From Symbiodinium natans (Eukaryota > Sar > Dinophyceae > Suessiales > Symbiodiniaceae), in the NCBI GenBank assembly GCA_905221605.1, contig CAJNDS010001225.1, forward strand, positions 340,001 to 404,000: 64,000 bases of DNA, written 5' to 3'. The first letter of the stretch is position 1, and the number at the start of each line of letters is the position of its first letter. The notes under the pieces are model-generated. The model saw only the letters and a program-made list of their open reading frames with translations, did not search any database and had not been told where the DNA came from. A program made the position numbers and the translations under genes. Shown here in pieces: positions 46,117-57,300 of the stretch.

Positions 46117-49100
46117 CTACCTCCACTGCAGCAGATCCCGCGACAGCTGCGGAATCAGTCGCTGGGCAAACTTCCTGTGTCCTTCTGCGGTTGGGTGGAT
46201 GTAGTCCGTGAAGTCCTTCTCACAGTCGAGCCAGGGTGCATCTCGAGTGCCTGTCAGGGCCATCCCACAACAACAACACACACAGTGTTCCTACTTTGGG
46301 CCCTTAGCCCCCCACAAAGGGTAACCTTCTATATATATATGTATATATAGTAGGATTCGATATAACCAAAAGGTTAAAGGTTACCTACCCAGTCCCTAAG
46401 GTATGCAACACCCCTTTGACAGTGCCAAGACGAACTAGAACGCTCAGCGAAAAAAAACTCGCAGGGCCTGTGGAATGCAGGCGCAACCTCGCATCGTGAA
46501 AGCTTCGAACAGACTCTGTAATGCCCTGCAGCATTCGTTGCCACTTCTCATCTGCGTGGCACGCGTACATGACCGGCACAATGCAAAGAACCAAAGCCCG
46601 AGGATATTTCCATCGCAGGAGAGTTAGCAAGTCGATGTAACCCTGCTCAAAAGCTGCGGTTGTTGGGTTTCCCAAATGGAAGTCGTTCGTGCCCAAGTAG
46701 ACCAGGACCACGTCGGCCTGCCACTGTCGGAAGTCCCACTGAGCAGGGCATCGGAAAGAAAACTCGCGGCAGGGAAACAAGTCTTTCATGCCAGGGCCGA
46801 ACTCATTCGGCAAGACGCCGACACCAGACTTCGCCACAACCCTCCAGTCAGTTGTGTTCCACGCGTCCGCAGTAAGCCGGCTGAAGGACTGGAAAACATC
46901 CTGGCGCGAGAGTGTTAAAGCCTAGATTTGTTATGCCGGCGTCAGATTCACGAAGCAAATGGTACTTAGCCCAGCAACGAGCCATAACAGCACCTCTTTT
47001 TTGTGTTTGTTGGAATCCAAAAGCCGAAAAGGGCACCAGTGGGCTAGAAAGAGCCTGGGGCTTGGGTGCACTTGTTACGCATACGCCGGCTTTGGGGCGA
47101 TGTGCATCAAAAAGTCATGGGCAATCCAAAACTGTAAACCCTAAATCCTTAAACCCTTAAACCCTAAAAACCTAAAACCTGAAATAGCCGATGGTTAAAC
47201 ACAACAGTATTCAGAATCTCCAAAACCGGAAAAGCGTAGCAGCAAACTCGAAACAGGACCCCTTTCCCTTCTGTAGGCTATAGACGTGGGCGTGCTTAGG
47301 GAGTGTATATACCCTTAGAATGGATCCTAAACTGCTATATGTCGGGAATTTATGAGAAGTGGCAGGGGGAGTTATAGGGGGAATGATGGAGTGTGTTGTG
47401 ACAGTGTGATAACATTGGCATAGTATACATGTGAGGGCCCTGTGAGGGCCAAAGATACGATGTTGGAATGTCTGCCATAAGGGTGGAAAGAGCGAGACAC
47501 AGAGAGGGAGCGAGAGCGAGAGCGCTAGTGAGAGCGAGAGATAGGGACAGAGACAGAGACAGAGACAGAGACAGAGAGCGAAAGAAAAAGAGAGAGATCG
47601 ATAACCAAGAAACACACACACAAATAAATGAATGAATAAATAAATAACTATATATATATATGTGTGTACACATATAAAAAAATGTATCTATATATATATG
47701 TATACATATATATATATATATATATATAAGCGGGAAACATTGGCACCTCGGTGCTCTCATTGCCGTGTTCGCCAGACTGAGGCGCCGCCAAGGCTGCAGC
47801 ACCCGTGGCAATCGAATCCCCCACCACCTGCCCCAGAGATGGGTTTAGGGTTTAGGGTTTAGGGTTTAGGGTTTAGGGTTTAGGGTTTAGGGTTTAGGGT
47901 TTAGGGTTTAGGGTTTAGGGTTTAACCTAGTTGTCCAGTAACCTGGGGGAATGAAAGGTTAACCTTGGGGATTATAAGGGGATTACACCACCCCAAGAAG
48001 GTTAAAGCTTACCTACTCTACTACTAGGCTAAGTCCTCAACCCTCAACCGTAACCCTAAGTCCTAAACCCTCAACCGTAGGGTTTAGGAATTAAAGGGTT
48101 TAGGGATTCGGGTTAGGGCCTTCCTTAGAATTCCTGAAATTACATGAAGGATCCGTCCTGCTATGATGAATGCTCCTTCGGGTTTTGAAAGATCCTGGGG
48201 TGCAGACCCGATGTCCAAAGCGGGTTCGGCTACCAATGTGGTTCGAGCTCTAAACTCAAAACCCTCCACCCTCAACACGAAACACTAAACCCTAAACCCT
48301 AAACCCTAAACCCTAAACCCCGCAAAAGGGCCTCCATCCGCAATCCGTGGCGACCCCTGGGCTCTAAAGGAACCGCCCCGGCATCCAGCAGAAGATCCTG
48401 GAGCACGGTCCTCAATTTCAAAAGGTTCCTATAGGGTTCAGGGTTCAGGGTTTAGGGTTTAGGGTTTAGGGCAGTTAAGGGTTTTAGGGCTTAGGGTCGT
48501 GAAGTGATTTCCATAGATGGCTACATGGACCCTCGGGGAGTTGCTGGGCCCTTAGAAAAAATTACGAGAATCCCAAGCCCTAGGCCCTAAAATAAACCCA
48601 AAGACCCACAACCCCGAGTAGGTTTATATGAGTTCAGGCGCCGATCTTCCAGTATCACTTCATCATGGACTCTCCCCTATATCAAACTCGGATCCCTAGT
48701 AGAGTTCAGGCAAACCCCCTTTAAGTAAGGGATATTGGGCGTTTTAAATACTCGGAACATAGGGAGGTAGGGTTTATATAGGGACATTAAAAAACAAGAT
48801 CCTCTTCTACCCACTAAGAGAATGCAGAAGCAAACCTTCAAAAGCCTGCCCCGAAACCCTAAACCCTAAACCCTAAACCCTTCACCCCTGCCAGGGGTCT
48901 CCCCAAAGGAGGCTTCTGTGTTCCGGCCGCATCGGATGGTGTGAACGCCGGTAGTAAGCCCGACGGCAATGGCCAGCCTCCCCCCGTGAAGAAGCACCTC
49001 CTGGTCGGCGCCTTCATCCAAGATGGTTGAGGGTTCGGTGTAGTTTAGGGTTTAGGGTTTAGGGTTTAGGGTTTAGGGTTTAGGGTTTAGGGTTTAGGGT

Positions 49101-49909
49101 TTAGGGTTTAGGGTTTAGGGTCTAAGTTTTTGGGCTTGAGGCTCAGGATGTATGCTAAGAAACGGGGAAGGGCGGCTGGGTTGCGAGGGTTTAGGGTTTA
49201 GGGTTTAGGGTTTAGGGTTTAGGGTTCAGGGTTTAGGGTCCCCATCCCACCTCCATCGATTTGGCAGGTGTAGCGCTTAGATCCGCTGTCCGCCAAGAGC
49301 GCAACTACAGAGCCTTAGTTGAGGGTTTACAAGGTTTAGGGTAGGAGTACCTCTTACCCCCAAAAGTGAAAAACTAAACCCTAAACCCTAAACCCTAAGC
49401 CCTAAGCCCTAAGCCCTAAACCCTAAACCCTAAACCCTAAACCCTAAACCCTAAACCCTACTCAAGAACTGAGGAGCTGGAACCCTGGAAGGTTAATGTG
49501 AACGAGGCTAAGCCCCAGGAGCATCGCTTCTCAAACCAGCGGCCGATGAAGGCCACCTTATCCTGGGTTTGGGTTTAGGGTTTAGGGTTTAGGGTTTAGG
49601 GTTTACGGCTTAGGGCTTAGGGCTTAGGGCTTAGGGCTTGGGGTTTAGGGTTTAGGGTTTAGGGCTTAGGGTTTAGGGCTTAGGGTTTAGGGCTTAGGGT
49701 TTAGGGTTTAGGGTTTAGAGGTTAGGGTTCACGGTTTAGGATTCAGGGTTGAGGGGTTAGGGTCTCTCGCTCTTAGCACCTATACAAATGAAAACATGAA
49801 ACATCCCAACGGCCCGCTTAGCAGCTAAGGGATATGAGGCCCTGCTGTGGCGCAGGGCCACAGCTATCACCGGAAGACAGAAGCACAGGAAGGCTCTGCC
49901 CAGCAGCAT
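46117..49909 (-). CDS. Secreted SGNH hydrolase, carbohydrate esterase family 2-like, complete, 8 exons
   Basis: Probable extracellular or vacuolar polysaccharide or acetyl esterase. Exons: 49909-49811, 49562-49478, 49313-49251, 49011-48879, 48410-48332, 47827-47747, 46900-46468, 46250-46117; 368 codons plus stop, phases agree throughout. Exon 1 starts MLLGRAFLCFCLPVIAVAL, a signal peptide. Exons 2-5 are the N-terminal beta-sandwich of CE2 enzymes (GRWFEKRCSWG; FQGSS; LTTGVHTIR.GRNTEASFG). Exon 6 has VGDSIATG (block I, nucleophile Ser). Exon 7 has KSGVGV (block II Gly) and VYLGTNDFH (block III Asn). Exon 8 has DCEKDFTDYIHPTAEGH (block V Asp-His). Length suits CE2 proteins. Introns 2, 5 and 7 are read with GC donors; intron 7 could instead use GT at 46458, giving A-S in place of G. 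Telomere-like arrays fill introns 1-5. Intron 6 holds TA and GAGACA microsatellites. Natural substrate not determinable. Confidence 0.9.
47642..47730. repeat. TA/CA microsatellites inside esterase intron 6
   Basis: Alternating TA and GT/CA runs at 47642-47730, with GAGACA/GAGAGC repeats at 47500-47600. Both lie inside the 846-nt intron, so the frames of 136-153 codons here are not genes. Confidence 0.9.
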
Positions 49910-50379
49910 AGTAGTCGAACCGTGCAAGATGGCGTGAGTTGTTTGTAAGGTTTTGAAGGGCTTGATCCGAGGCGGACAGCGCGCAAAGGAACCACCGAAG
50001 TGAAGGACAATGGCAGGGTTTAGGCTGTTTAAGGTTTCAAGGGACTAAAGAGGGACCCTAATAAGGGGCCTTGGGGGTTAATTTAGGGGTTTAGGGACTA
50101 CTTAGGTAGGTAGGGACGATACAAGGTATATACTGGGGTTCTCTAGGGGAATAATGATTAAGGGTCCCCTCTGGGGGTCCCTCCTTTTACCCCTCAAGGT
50201 TAGGGTGTTTCGACTCGCTACTTCTAGCCTCCTCCTCCTCCTAAACAGAGATGGCATGCCATGTCCTTGCCCATCCTTACTGTTTCCGATGCCCTTTGAC
50301 CTGCATGTTCCGTAAGAAGGGACTTCTACCGAACCCTAAACCCTAATCCCTAAACCATCCTAAACCTTTATACTAGACC

Positions 50380-50492
50380 CGGGAGTAACCTAGGAATGAA
50401 AAGGGTACCCTTTTTTGCTTTAAGGGGATTACAAGGGAACCCCAACCCCAAAAAAAAGGAAAAAAGGGCCTACTCCCGGTCCTAGTATAAGA
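50380..50492. mobile_element. Foldback, CGGGAGTAACCTAGG family
   Basis: Outer ends ACTAGACCCGGGAGTA and TACTCCCGGTCCTAGTA are near-complementary. The internal AAGGGTACCC..GGGGATTACAAGGGAACC is shared with copies near 21345-21430, 39845-39960 and 16900-16970. Confidence 0.7.
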
Positions 50493-50619
50493 ACCCCTGA
50501 GCCATGACCCCCCCTAACCCTTTGGCCTTGAACGTCTTCAACCCTCAAACCCTCAAGCCCTCAAGCCCTCAGCCCTAAAACCCTCAACCCCAAAACCCTA
50601 AAACCCTCAACCCCAAAAC

Positions 50620-50905
50620 CCTAAAACCCTAAAACCCAAAAACCCAAAAACCCAAAAAACCCTAAAACCCTAAAACCCTAAAACCCTAAAACCCTAAAAC
50701 CCTAAAACCCTAAAACCCTAAAACCCTAAAACCCTAAAACCCTAAAACCCTAAAACCCTAAAAACCTAAAACCCTAAAACCCTAAAACCCTAAAACCCTA
50801 AAACCCTAAACCCTAAAACCCTAAAACCCTAAAACCCTAAAACCCTAAAACCCTAAAACCCTAAAACCCTAAAACCCTAAAACCCTAAAACCCTAAAACC
50901 CTCAA
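50620..50905 (-). repeat. (CCCTAAAA)n octamer array
   Basis: About 30 tandem copies of the 8-bp variant CCCTAAAA, almost pure. A similar block lies at 42000-42180. Confidence 0.95.
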
Positions 50906-50947
50906 CCCCAAAGCCCCCGAAGGCCAATCCCCGAACCCCGAAAGCAC

Positions 50948-53895
50948 CGAAATGCCGGCCTCCCCCCGTGGAGGAAGCCAACCCGGTCTCCAGGTGGTGT
51001 CCCTGAGGATACGATGCCGGGTGGTAAGTGGTTTAGGGTTTAGGGTTTAGGGTTTAGGGTTTAGGGTTTAGGGGCAGGCTTTGGGGCAAGGTGGAGGGTT
51101 CAGGGTTTAGTGTTTAGGGTTTAGGGTCACCCGAAACCCTAGTTGCCTAAACCCTAAACTGTAAACCCTAAACCCTAAAAAGCAGGTGTACCCTTCTGGC
51201 GAATTTGGGGTGTATTAAGGAGGTATGCTGGGGACCACATGAGCCCCAAAAAAAGCGGTCATTTGCCCTATCCTACTACAATTCCAATTAAGGTATATGA
51301 ACCATAAGCCCTCATCGGGTTCATTTGGTCCTTCAGTACCCCCTGTCTTAGGTTTAGGGTTTAGGGTTTCTGGATTGATAGCTTCGGGTTAGAGCTGTAC
51401 GGGTGTTGACTTGACAGACCAGACCAGAGTTACATGGTGCTAAGTAGCTTCTGACCCCGCACCCTAAGCATCCCCCCCCAAAAAAAAAACACAACGTGGC
51501 CCCAATAAGTCATGAAGAGGTGCCCTCCAAATCCTAAGCCCAAAACCCTGAACCCCACAACTATTGACCCCTTTAAACCCAAACCCTAAACCCTAAACCC
51601 TAAGCCCTAAACCCTAAACCCTAAACCCTAAACCCCTTGAAGCCCATAAACGGCCATGCGTCGATCGGGGCAGGCCACCATGAACGAACAGAACGGGTCC
51701 GAGGCATACAGCCAGGTGGGCCAGGGAGAGGTACTCCTGTGAGTTGGGCTCGTAAGGTTTAGGGTTTAGGGTTTAGGGTTTAGGGTTTAGGGTTTAGGGT
51801 TCAGGGTTTAGGGTTTAGGGTTAAGGGCCTAGGGTTTAGGGTTTAGGGTTTAGGGTTGGGTTCGGGGCTGTAGGGTGTGGGGTTGAGGGTTATGGGGTTC
51901 AGGGCTTCAGGGATTTAGGGCTTGTGAATCTTGAGGGTTTAGGGTATGGGGCTTATAGAGTTTTTTCTGTAAGGTCAAACACGGCCTAAACCCTAAACCT
52001 TAAACCCTAAACCCTAAGCCCTAAACCCTAAACCCTAAACCCTAAACCTTCAGGCTGATTTCTGAGCTTGAGACTTTCGGGGTTTAGGTCTAGGGGTTTA
52101 GGGGTTTAGGGGTTTAGGGGTTTAGGGGTTTAGGGGTTTAGGGGTTTAGGGGTTTAGGGGTTTAGGGGTTTAGGGGTTTAGGGGTTTAGGGGTTTGGGGT
52201 TAGGGTTTAGGGTTTAGGGGTCTAGGGATTTGGGGCTTGAAGGATATAAGGGCCTTGAGGTTTTCGGGATTTAGGGTCTGGGGGCTTCAGGCATAAACAG
52301 GGCTGGAGGGATATTGGGTGGATGTGGCGGGTGCTTGGGTTTGGGGCCCTCAGCCCTCAACCCGTTTTAATGTGGAGGCTGGGACTTTCAGGTTTGGCAA
52401 TCGAATCTAAGACCCACACACCCTAAACCCAAAAGCAGCCGTATAAGCTGTAACGAATGCACGCTGAACCAAAAGCCTGAACACCGTAAACCCCAAATCC
52501 TATACCCCCAAAACCCTAAAATTCTCAGCTCCTTCTGGTTTGGAGATGAAATGTTGGGTTCTGAATCCTGAAAATTTAAAACCCCAAAGTCCTTAACCAA
52601 AACCTTACACCCCAAACCCTCGACCCTAAAACCCAAAACCCAAAACCCAAAACCCAAAACCCAAAACCCTAAACCCTAAACCCTAAACCCTAGCCCTAAA
52701 CCCTAAACCCTAAACCCTAAACCCTAAACCCCACTCCAGAAAACACTGGGACTTGAGTTGCGCCCAGGCACAAAGAGCAGCCCGCCCGGTGAGGCTTCAC
52801 GGACCTCGGAGCCGGAGTTGATGGTTTAGGGTTTAGGGTTTAGGGTTTAGGGTTTAGGGTTTAGGGTTTAGGGTTTAGGGTTTAGGGTTTGGGGACAGGC
52901 TTGGGGGGGGGCTTCAAGGTGTTAAGGCTCCTCAAAAGCTCAGGGTTTAGGGTTTTAGGGTTTAGGGTTTAGGGTTCAGAGTGATGCTAAGACCCTTTCC
53001 TTGCGCTCGATTTTGGGTGCCTACGATTCTGCGCGCCGTTGCATTTCGGGCACACTCCAGGCTTGAAAAGCGTGGCTTCTCGTAATTCTGGTACGTCAGT
53101 CCATTGAGTCATTAGCCTTCCGGTTGGCTCGATGGGTTTAGGGTTTAGGGTTTAGGGTTAAGGGTTTAGGGTTTAGGGTTTAGGGTTTAGCTTACAGCTG
53201 GGCTTGGGGCGTAGAGGACGGCGGGGTTTAAAGAGTTCGGTGCTTGGGATTGAGGTGGGCATTTTGGGGTTCAATGCGCCTGCTATAGAGCCACGTCGCC
53301 CATTCAAATCTGAACCCTCAAACCCCTAAACACGAAACATCTGAACACCCCGCGAGTCCAGACCCTTCAACCCCCAAAACCCCAAACCCTAAAGCCCAAA
53401 CCCCTAAAGCCACAAACCCCCTCACAGCCCCTCAAGGCCTTCACCTCCTAAAACCCCATCAGTCCGCTATAAGCCTAAATCCTCAATGAGGGTTAAGAGG
53501 GTTAGGAGGGTTTAGGGTTTAGGGTTCCTCGACGGCAACCTAAACCCAACTTCACGCTCGTCGTCGCCCGTCGCCTTGGGGGGGGGGGGGGGGGGGGGGG
53601 GGGGTAGCTTTGGCTGGCCAGAAGCCCTGAACCTAGAACTACCAACACCCTAAGAATTTGGGACTTGGGGTTCGGCTAACGCAAGAGCTTTGCCCAAGAT
53701 CATGGGACCCTAAACCCGGAATTCAGACAAGTTGAAGGACTATGTTGATTGTAGCCCTGGTGCTTTGGAGGCTCCCTAAATCCCAAGCCCTAAACCCTGC
53801 AACACCACATGAGGGCTTTTGCTAGCAGCCGCTCCATCTCCACTTGCACGGGCAGGCGGGTAAAACTGCTCCAAGTGACCCCGGCACAACTTGCC
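50948..53895 (-). CDS. Exons of a gene with a phosphoesterase-like motif
   Basis: 53895-53796 (GKLCRGHLEQFYPPARASGD..), 53574-53546 (poly-C tract then AAG; ATGDDEREV), 52804-52730 (VREASPGGLLFVPGRNSSPS), 51736-51634 (acceptor CAACTCACAG; EYLSLAHLAVCLGPVLFVHG then GLPRST) and 51002-50948 (acceptor ATCGTATCCTCAG; GHHLETGLASSTGGGRHF). FVHGGLP in the fourth is the metal-binding His region of calcineurin-like phosphoesterases (PPP/Shewanella-like). The exons fit the space between the dehydrogenase stop and the esterase start, so one gene is plausible, but phases were not proven and two genes are possible. 50.0-50.9 kb holds foldbacks and a CCCTAAAA array. Confidence 0.5.
52085..52200 (+). repeat. 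(TTTAGGGG)n octamer array
   Basis: About 14 tandem copies of the 8-bp variant TTTAGGGG. Smaller blocks of the same variant are at 31510-31570 and 36340-36375. Confidence 0.95.
52987..53095 (-). CDS. Short coding segment with CxxC motif and stop
   Basis: The minus frame reads TDVPELREATLFKPGVCPKC then NGAQNRRHPKSSARKGS and a TAG at 52987. CPKC with a following His suggests a zinc knuckle. It is flanked by TTTAGGG units on both sides, so exon or gene fragment is unclear. Confidence 0.35.
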
Positions 53896-54321
53896 CTGGG
53901 GCCGAGGACGCAAGGAATAATCAGGGCTGCCCTGCACCAGATTGAACCCTAAACCTTTCCCTGAGCAGCTCCGACCCTAAACCGCAAACCCAAAAAATCC
54001 TACATACGACCCTGGGCCATCGAAACCTGAAGCCCAAGAGATGAAAGCCACGCTCGAGACCTCTGAGCTTTACAATCCGGAACCCTCAGCCCCGCAAAAA
54101 GCAGATGCCTACCTTGCCCAAACCCTACAGAAAACCCTCGGACCACGACCCCAACCCTAAGCCCTAAGCCCTAAACCCTAACCCTAAACCCTAAACCCTA
54201 AACCCTAAACCCTAAACCCTAAACCCTAAACCCTAAACCCTAAACCCTAAACCCTAAACCCTAAACCCTTCATTCATCCCCGGCCCCCTGAAGCCCCCGG
54301 AAGTCAAAGGGCGCTCCTCAC

Positions 54322-57300
54322 TCAGAATGGGTTCGTGCCATCATAGGCGGGCTCCCCCGGGTTCCGCATGAAGTGATAGGGAGACCGGACAGCATCAGAG
54401 CCGTAGTAGTACCTCAGGGATCACCCTAGGGTTTAGGGTTTAGGGTTTAGGGTTTTAGGGTTTAGGGTTTAGGAAGTGATAGGGAGACCGGACAGCATCA
54501 GAGCCGTAGTAGTACCTCAGGGACTCACCCTAGTGCAACAAGTATGGCAGCCCGGGCTGGAAGTAACATTACATGACTAGAACTGGGTAGTACCCTCTGA
54601 ACCCTACACCCCAAAACCTAAACCCTAAACCCTAAACCCTAAACCCTCAAAGCAGTAAACCCTCCAGCCTTAGGACTCCAGGACTCCCCAGGCCTCCTTG
54701 TTTGTGCTAGGCCCTGCCAAACACCCTTAATTTGGGTTTAGGGTTGAGGGCTTCGGGTTTATAAGCTTCAGGCGTTAGGGTCTGGGGTTTGGGGTTTAGG
54801 GTTTAGGGTCTAGGGTTTGGGGTTTAGGGTTTGGGGTTTAGGGTTTAGGTTTTAGGGTTTGGGGTTTGGGGTTTAGAGCACCCGAAGCCACCAGAACACT
54901 TCTGGCTGCCGCCCTGCTGCCCATTGCCATCCAAGGGCTTCAGCAGGCAGTGCCGGATGGAGACGGTACCCTCCTCTGGGCGCAGGGGTTTAGGGTTTAG
55001 GGTTTAGGGTTTAGGGTTTAGGGTTTAGGGTTTAGGGCTCAGGGTTCGGGACTATAGGGTGAATAGGGTTAATAAGGGCTTGAGGATTCAGGGTTTCTGG
55101 GTGTAGAAGTGTGTGGGTTCAGGGTTCTAGGGCTTGGGGCTTCTGATTTGGGAGTTTCGGCGGCAGGAATAAGCCTTCTTGCTTGTAGAAAGATGTGGGT
55201 GCGGGGGGGTCTTGGGGGCAAGGAGGCCGCAACACCGCACTGGCCCTAAACCCTAAACCGTAAACCCTAAACCCTAAACCCTAAACCCTGAATCTCAACC
55301 CCATCCCATCCCCTGCCCCATGTGCTGTCCCGAAAACCCAGAGGCGCGAAACAGTAAACCCACCCCCACACCGAAACTCCAACGAGTCACCCGCCAGAGG
55401 CAGAGACTGCTTGACCGTTCTAATGGCAGGTGTTTTGGAACACCAATCTTAGAGGTTCACAGGCAGTTCTAAGCTTCCCAATTCAGTAGTTCCCAACCAA
55501 ATATGTCCTTGAACCCTAAGCCCTAAACCCTAAACCCTAAACCCTAATTTTGAAACCACAGTTAGAACAACCCATGAAGTTCCAAGCAAGTCCCCACCTA
55601 GGCCCTGAAGCCCTGCGCACGGCTTTTGGGGGTCTTAGGGTTGGTTTTAGGGTTTAGGGTTTAGGGTTTATGGTTTAGGGGTTTGGCCACGCAGGTGCCG
55701 CCTCGGGTGGCTTGGTGGCACCCCATCCCTTCACGATGGCCGTGTCGATGAAGCCGGGGGTGCAGCCTTAATGGCTAGAGGGGGGGGGGGGGGGGTTAGG
55801 GTTTAGGGTTTAGGGTTTAGGGGTTTAGGGGTTTAGGGTTTAGGGTTTAGTGTGTAGGGGTTAGGAGTGAGGGTGGTTTTCAGGTTTGAGGGGTTTAGGG
55901 TCTAGGGTTTAGGGTTTAGGGTTCAAACCCAAAGACCCTAAACCCTAGTAAACCCAGTGAAGCCCTGAGTTATAAGGTTCTTTAGGGAGGGGGGTCCAAG
56001 GGGGTATGCGACCCAAGGTTCCCTCATACTCCCCACTACTCCAACCAGTCCCCTGAACCTGGGACCTGGGCTTTTAAACCCTAAACCCTAAACCCGAAAC
56101 CCTACAGCTTCATGGTCCCTAAGAACCTGAGACCTGGGTTTAGGGCCTCAAGGGCAGTTCAGATCTTACATACCCTAGGGTTTAGGGCTCAGGGTTCAGG
56201 GTTTAGGGTTTAGGGCTCAGGGTTCAGGGTTCAGGGTTTAGGGTTCCGGGTTCAGGGTTCAGGGTTTAGGGTTTAGGGTTTAGGGTTTAGGGTTTAGGGT
56301 TTAGGGCTGTCACACCCAAGGGCCCCTGCTTCGGAGCCCTTTTAGGAGGGTTAAAGGGGCCGTGTAACTTCCCTTACAAAGCTCCCTAAGGGTCTATGTG
56401 AGGCAGGGTACATATTACTGTTTTTGGTGAGTGTATATAAGGTTCCTTTTTAATATTGGTGAGTGTATACCTTGGGTGTCCTTTTGGGGATACAAGAAAT
56501 ATATACCCTGCTTCATGTACCTATGTAGCACACTTCGGGCCCTGAAGGCAATATATGGGTTCCCCCTGTACTTGAGGCCCAAGTATCTACCCTCAACCCT
56601 AAACCCTCAACCCTAAATGATAAACCCTATACCCAAAACCCTAAACTACATAGGGCCCTAGGGGACTACGTTCTAGGAGGCCAAGTGGCATGAGGAGAGG
56701 ATGTTGGGGTGAAGCTTGGCCAGGAGCTGCGTGTAGGCCGACAGGAGAGCTTTTGAACAGCCTTCAGCGTTTTAGGGTGTATCGGTTTGCCCTAAACCCT
56801 AAACCCCAAGCTAAACCCTAAACCCTAAACCCTAAACCTGCTCGGAGGACTCGCGTTGTAGGGTCTTTGGGCAACCTGCACAGTCGCCCTGCCTACAGTA
56901 CACGGCCAAAAAAAATCTTCATTGCGGAGCTGCGGTTTAGGGTTTTCGACTTAAGGTTTAAGGTTTAAGGTTTAGGGTTTGGGGTTTAGGGTTTAGGGTT
57001 TAGGGTTCGGAGGGAGAGAGGGAGGGGGGGCTAGGATCCCGCAGTAAGGTGGTTTGGGGTGCGTGTTGAGCCCACAAAGGCACCTCCCAGAACCGTGGGG
57101 GGGGGGGGGGGGTTGGAGCGGGCATCCCTTCTATGCCGCCAACCGCTATAGTCCTTCTTACAGGAGCCCTCCCAAAAGAGGGTTTAGGGTTTAGGGTTTA
57201 GGGTTTAGGGTTCAGGGTTTAGGGTTTAGGGTTTAGGGTTTAGGGTTTAGGGTTTAGGGTTTAGGGTTTAGGGTTTAGGGTCTCTGTTTTGTTTGGAAAG

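Noticed and set aside
48084-48278. Exon in esterase intron 5 (64-codon frame)
   Set aside because: Exons 5 and 6 join in phase without it, giving the expected ME-VVGDSIATG.
56838-56879. Exon CPKTLQRESSEQ as part of the dehydrogenase
   Set aside because: It would break phase and lose the catalytic Tyr; the exon 58397-58317 joins 56761 in phase with YGCSK intact.
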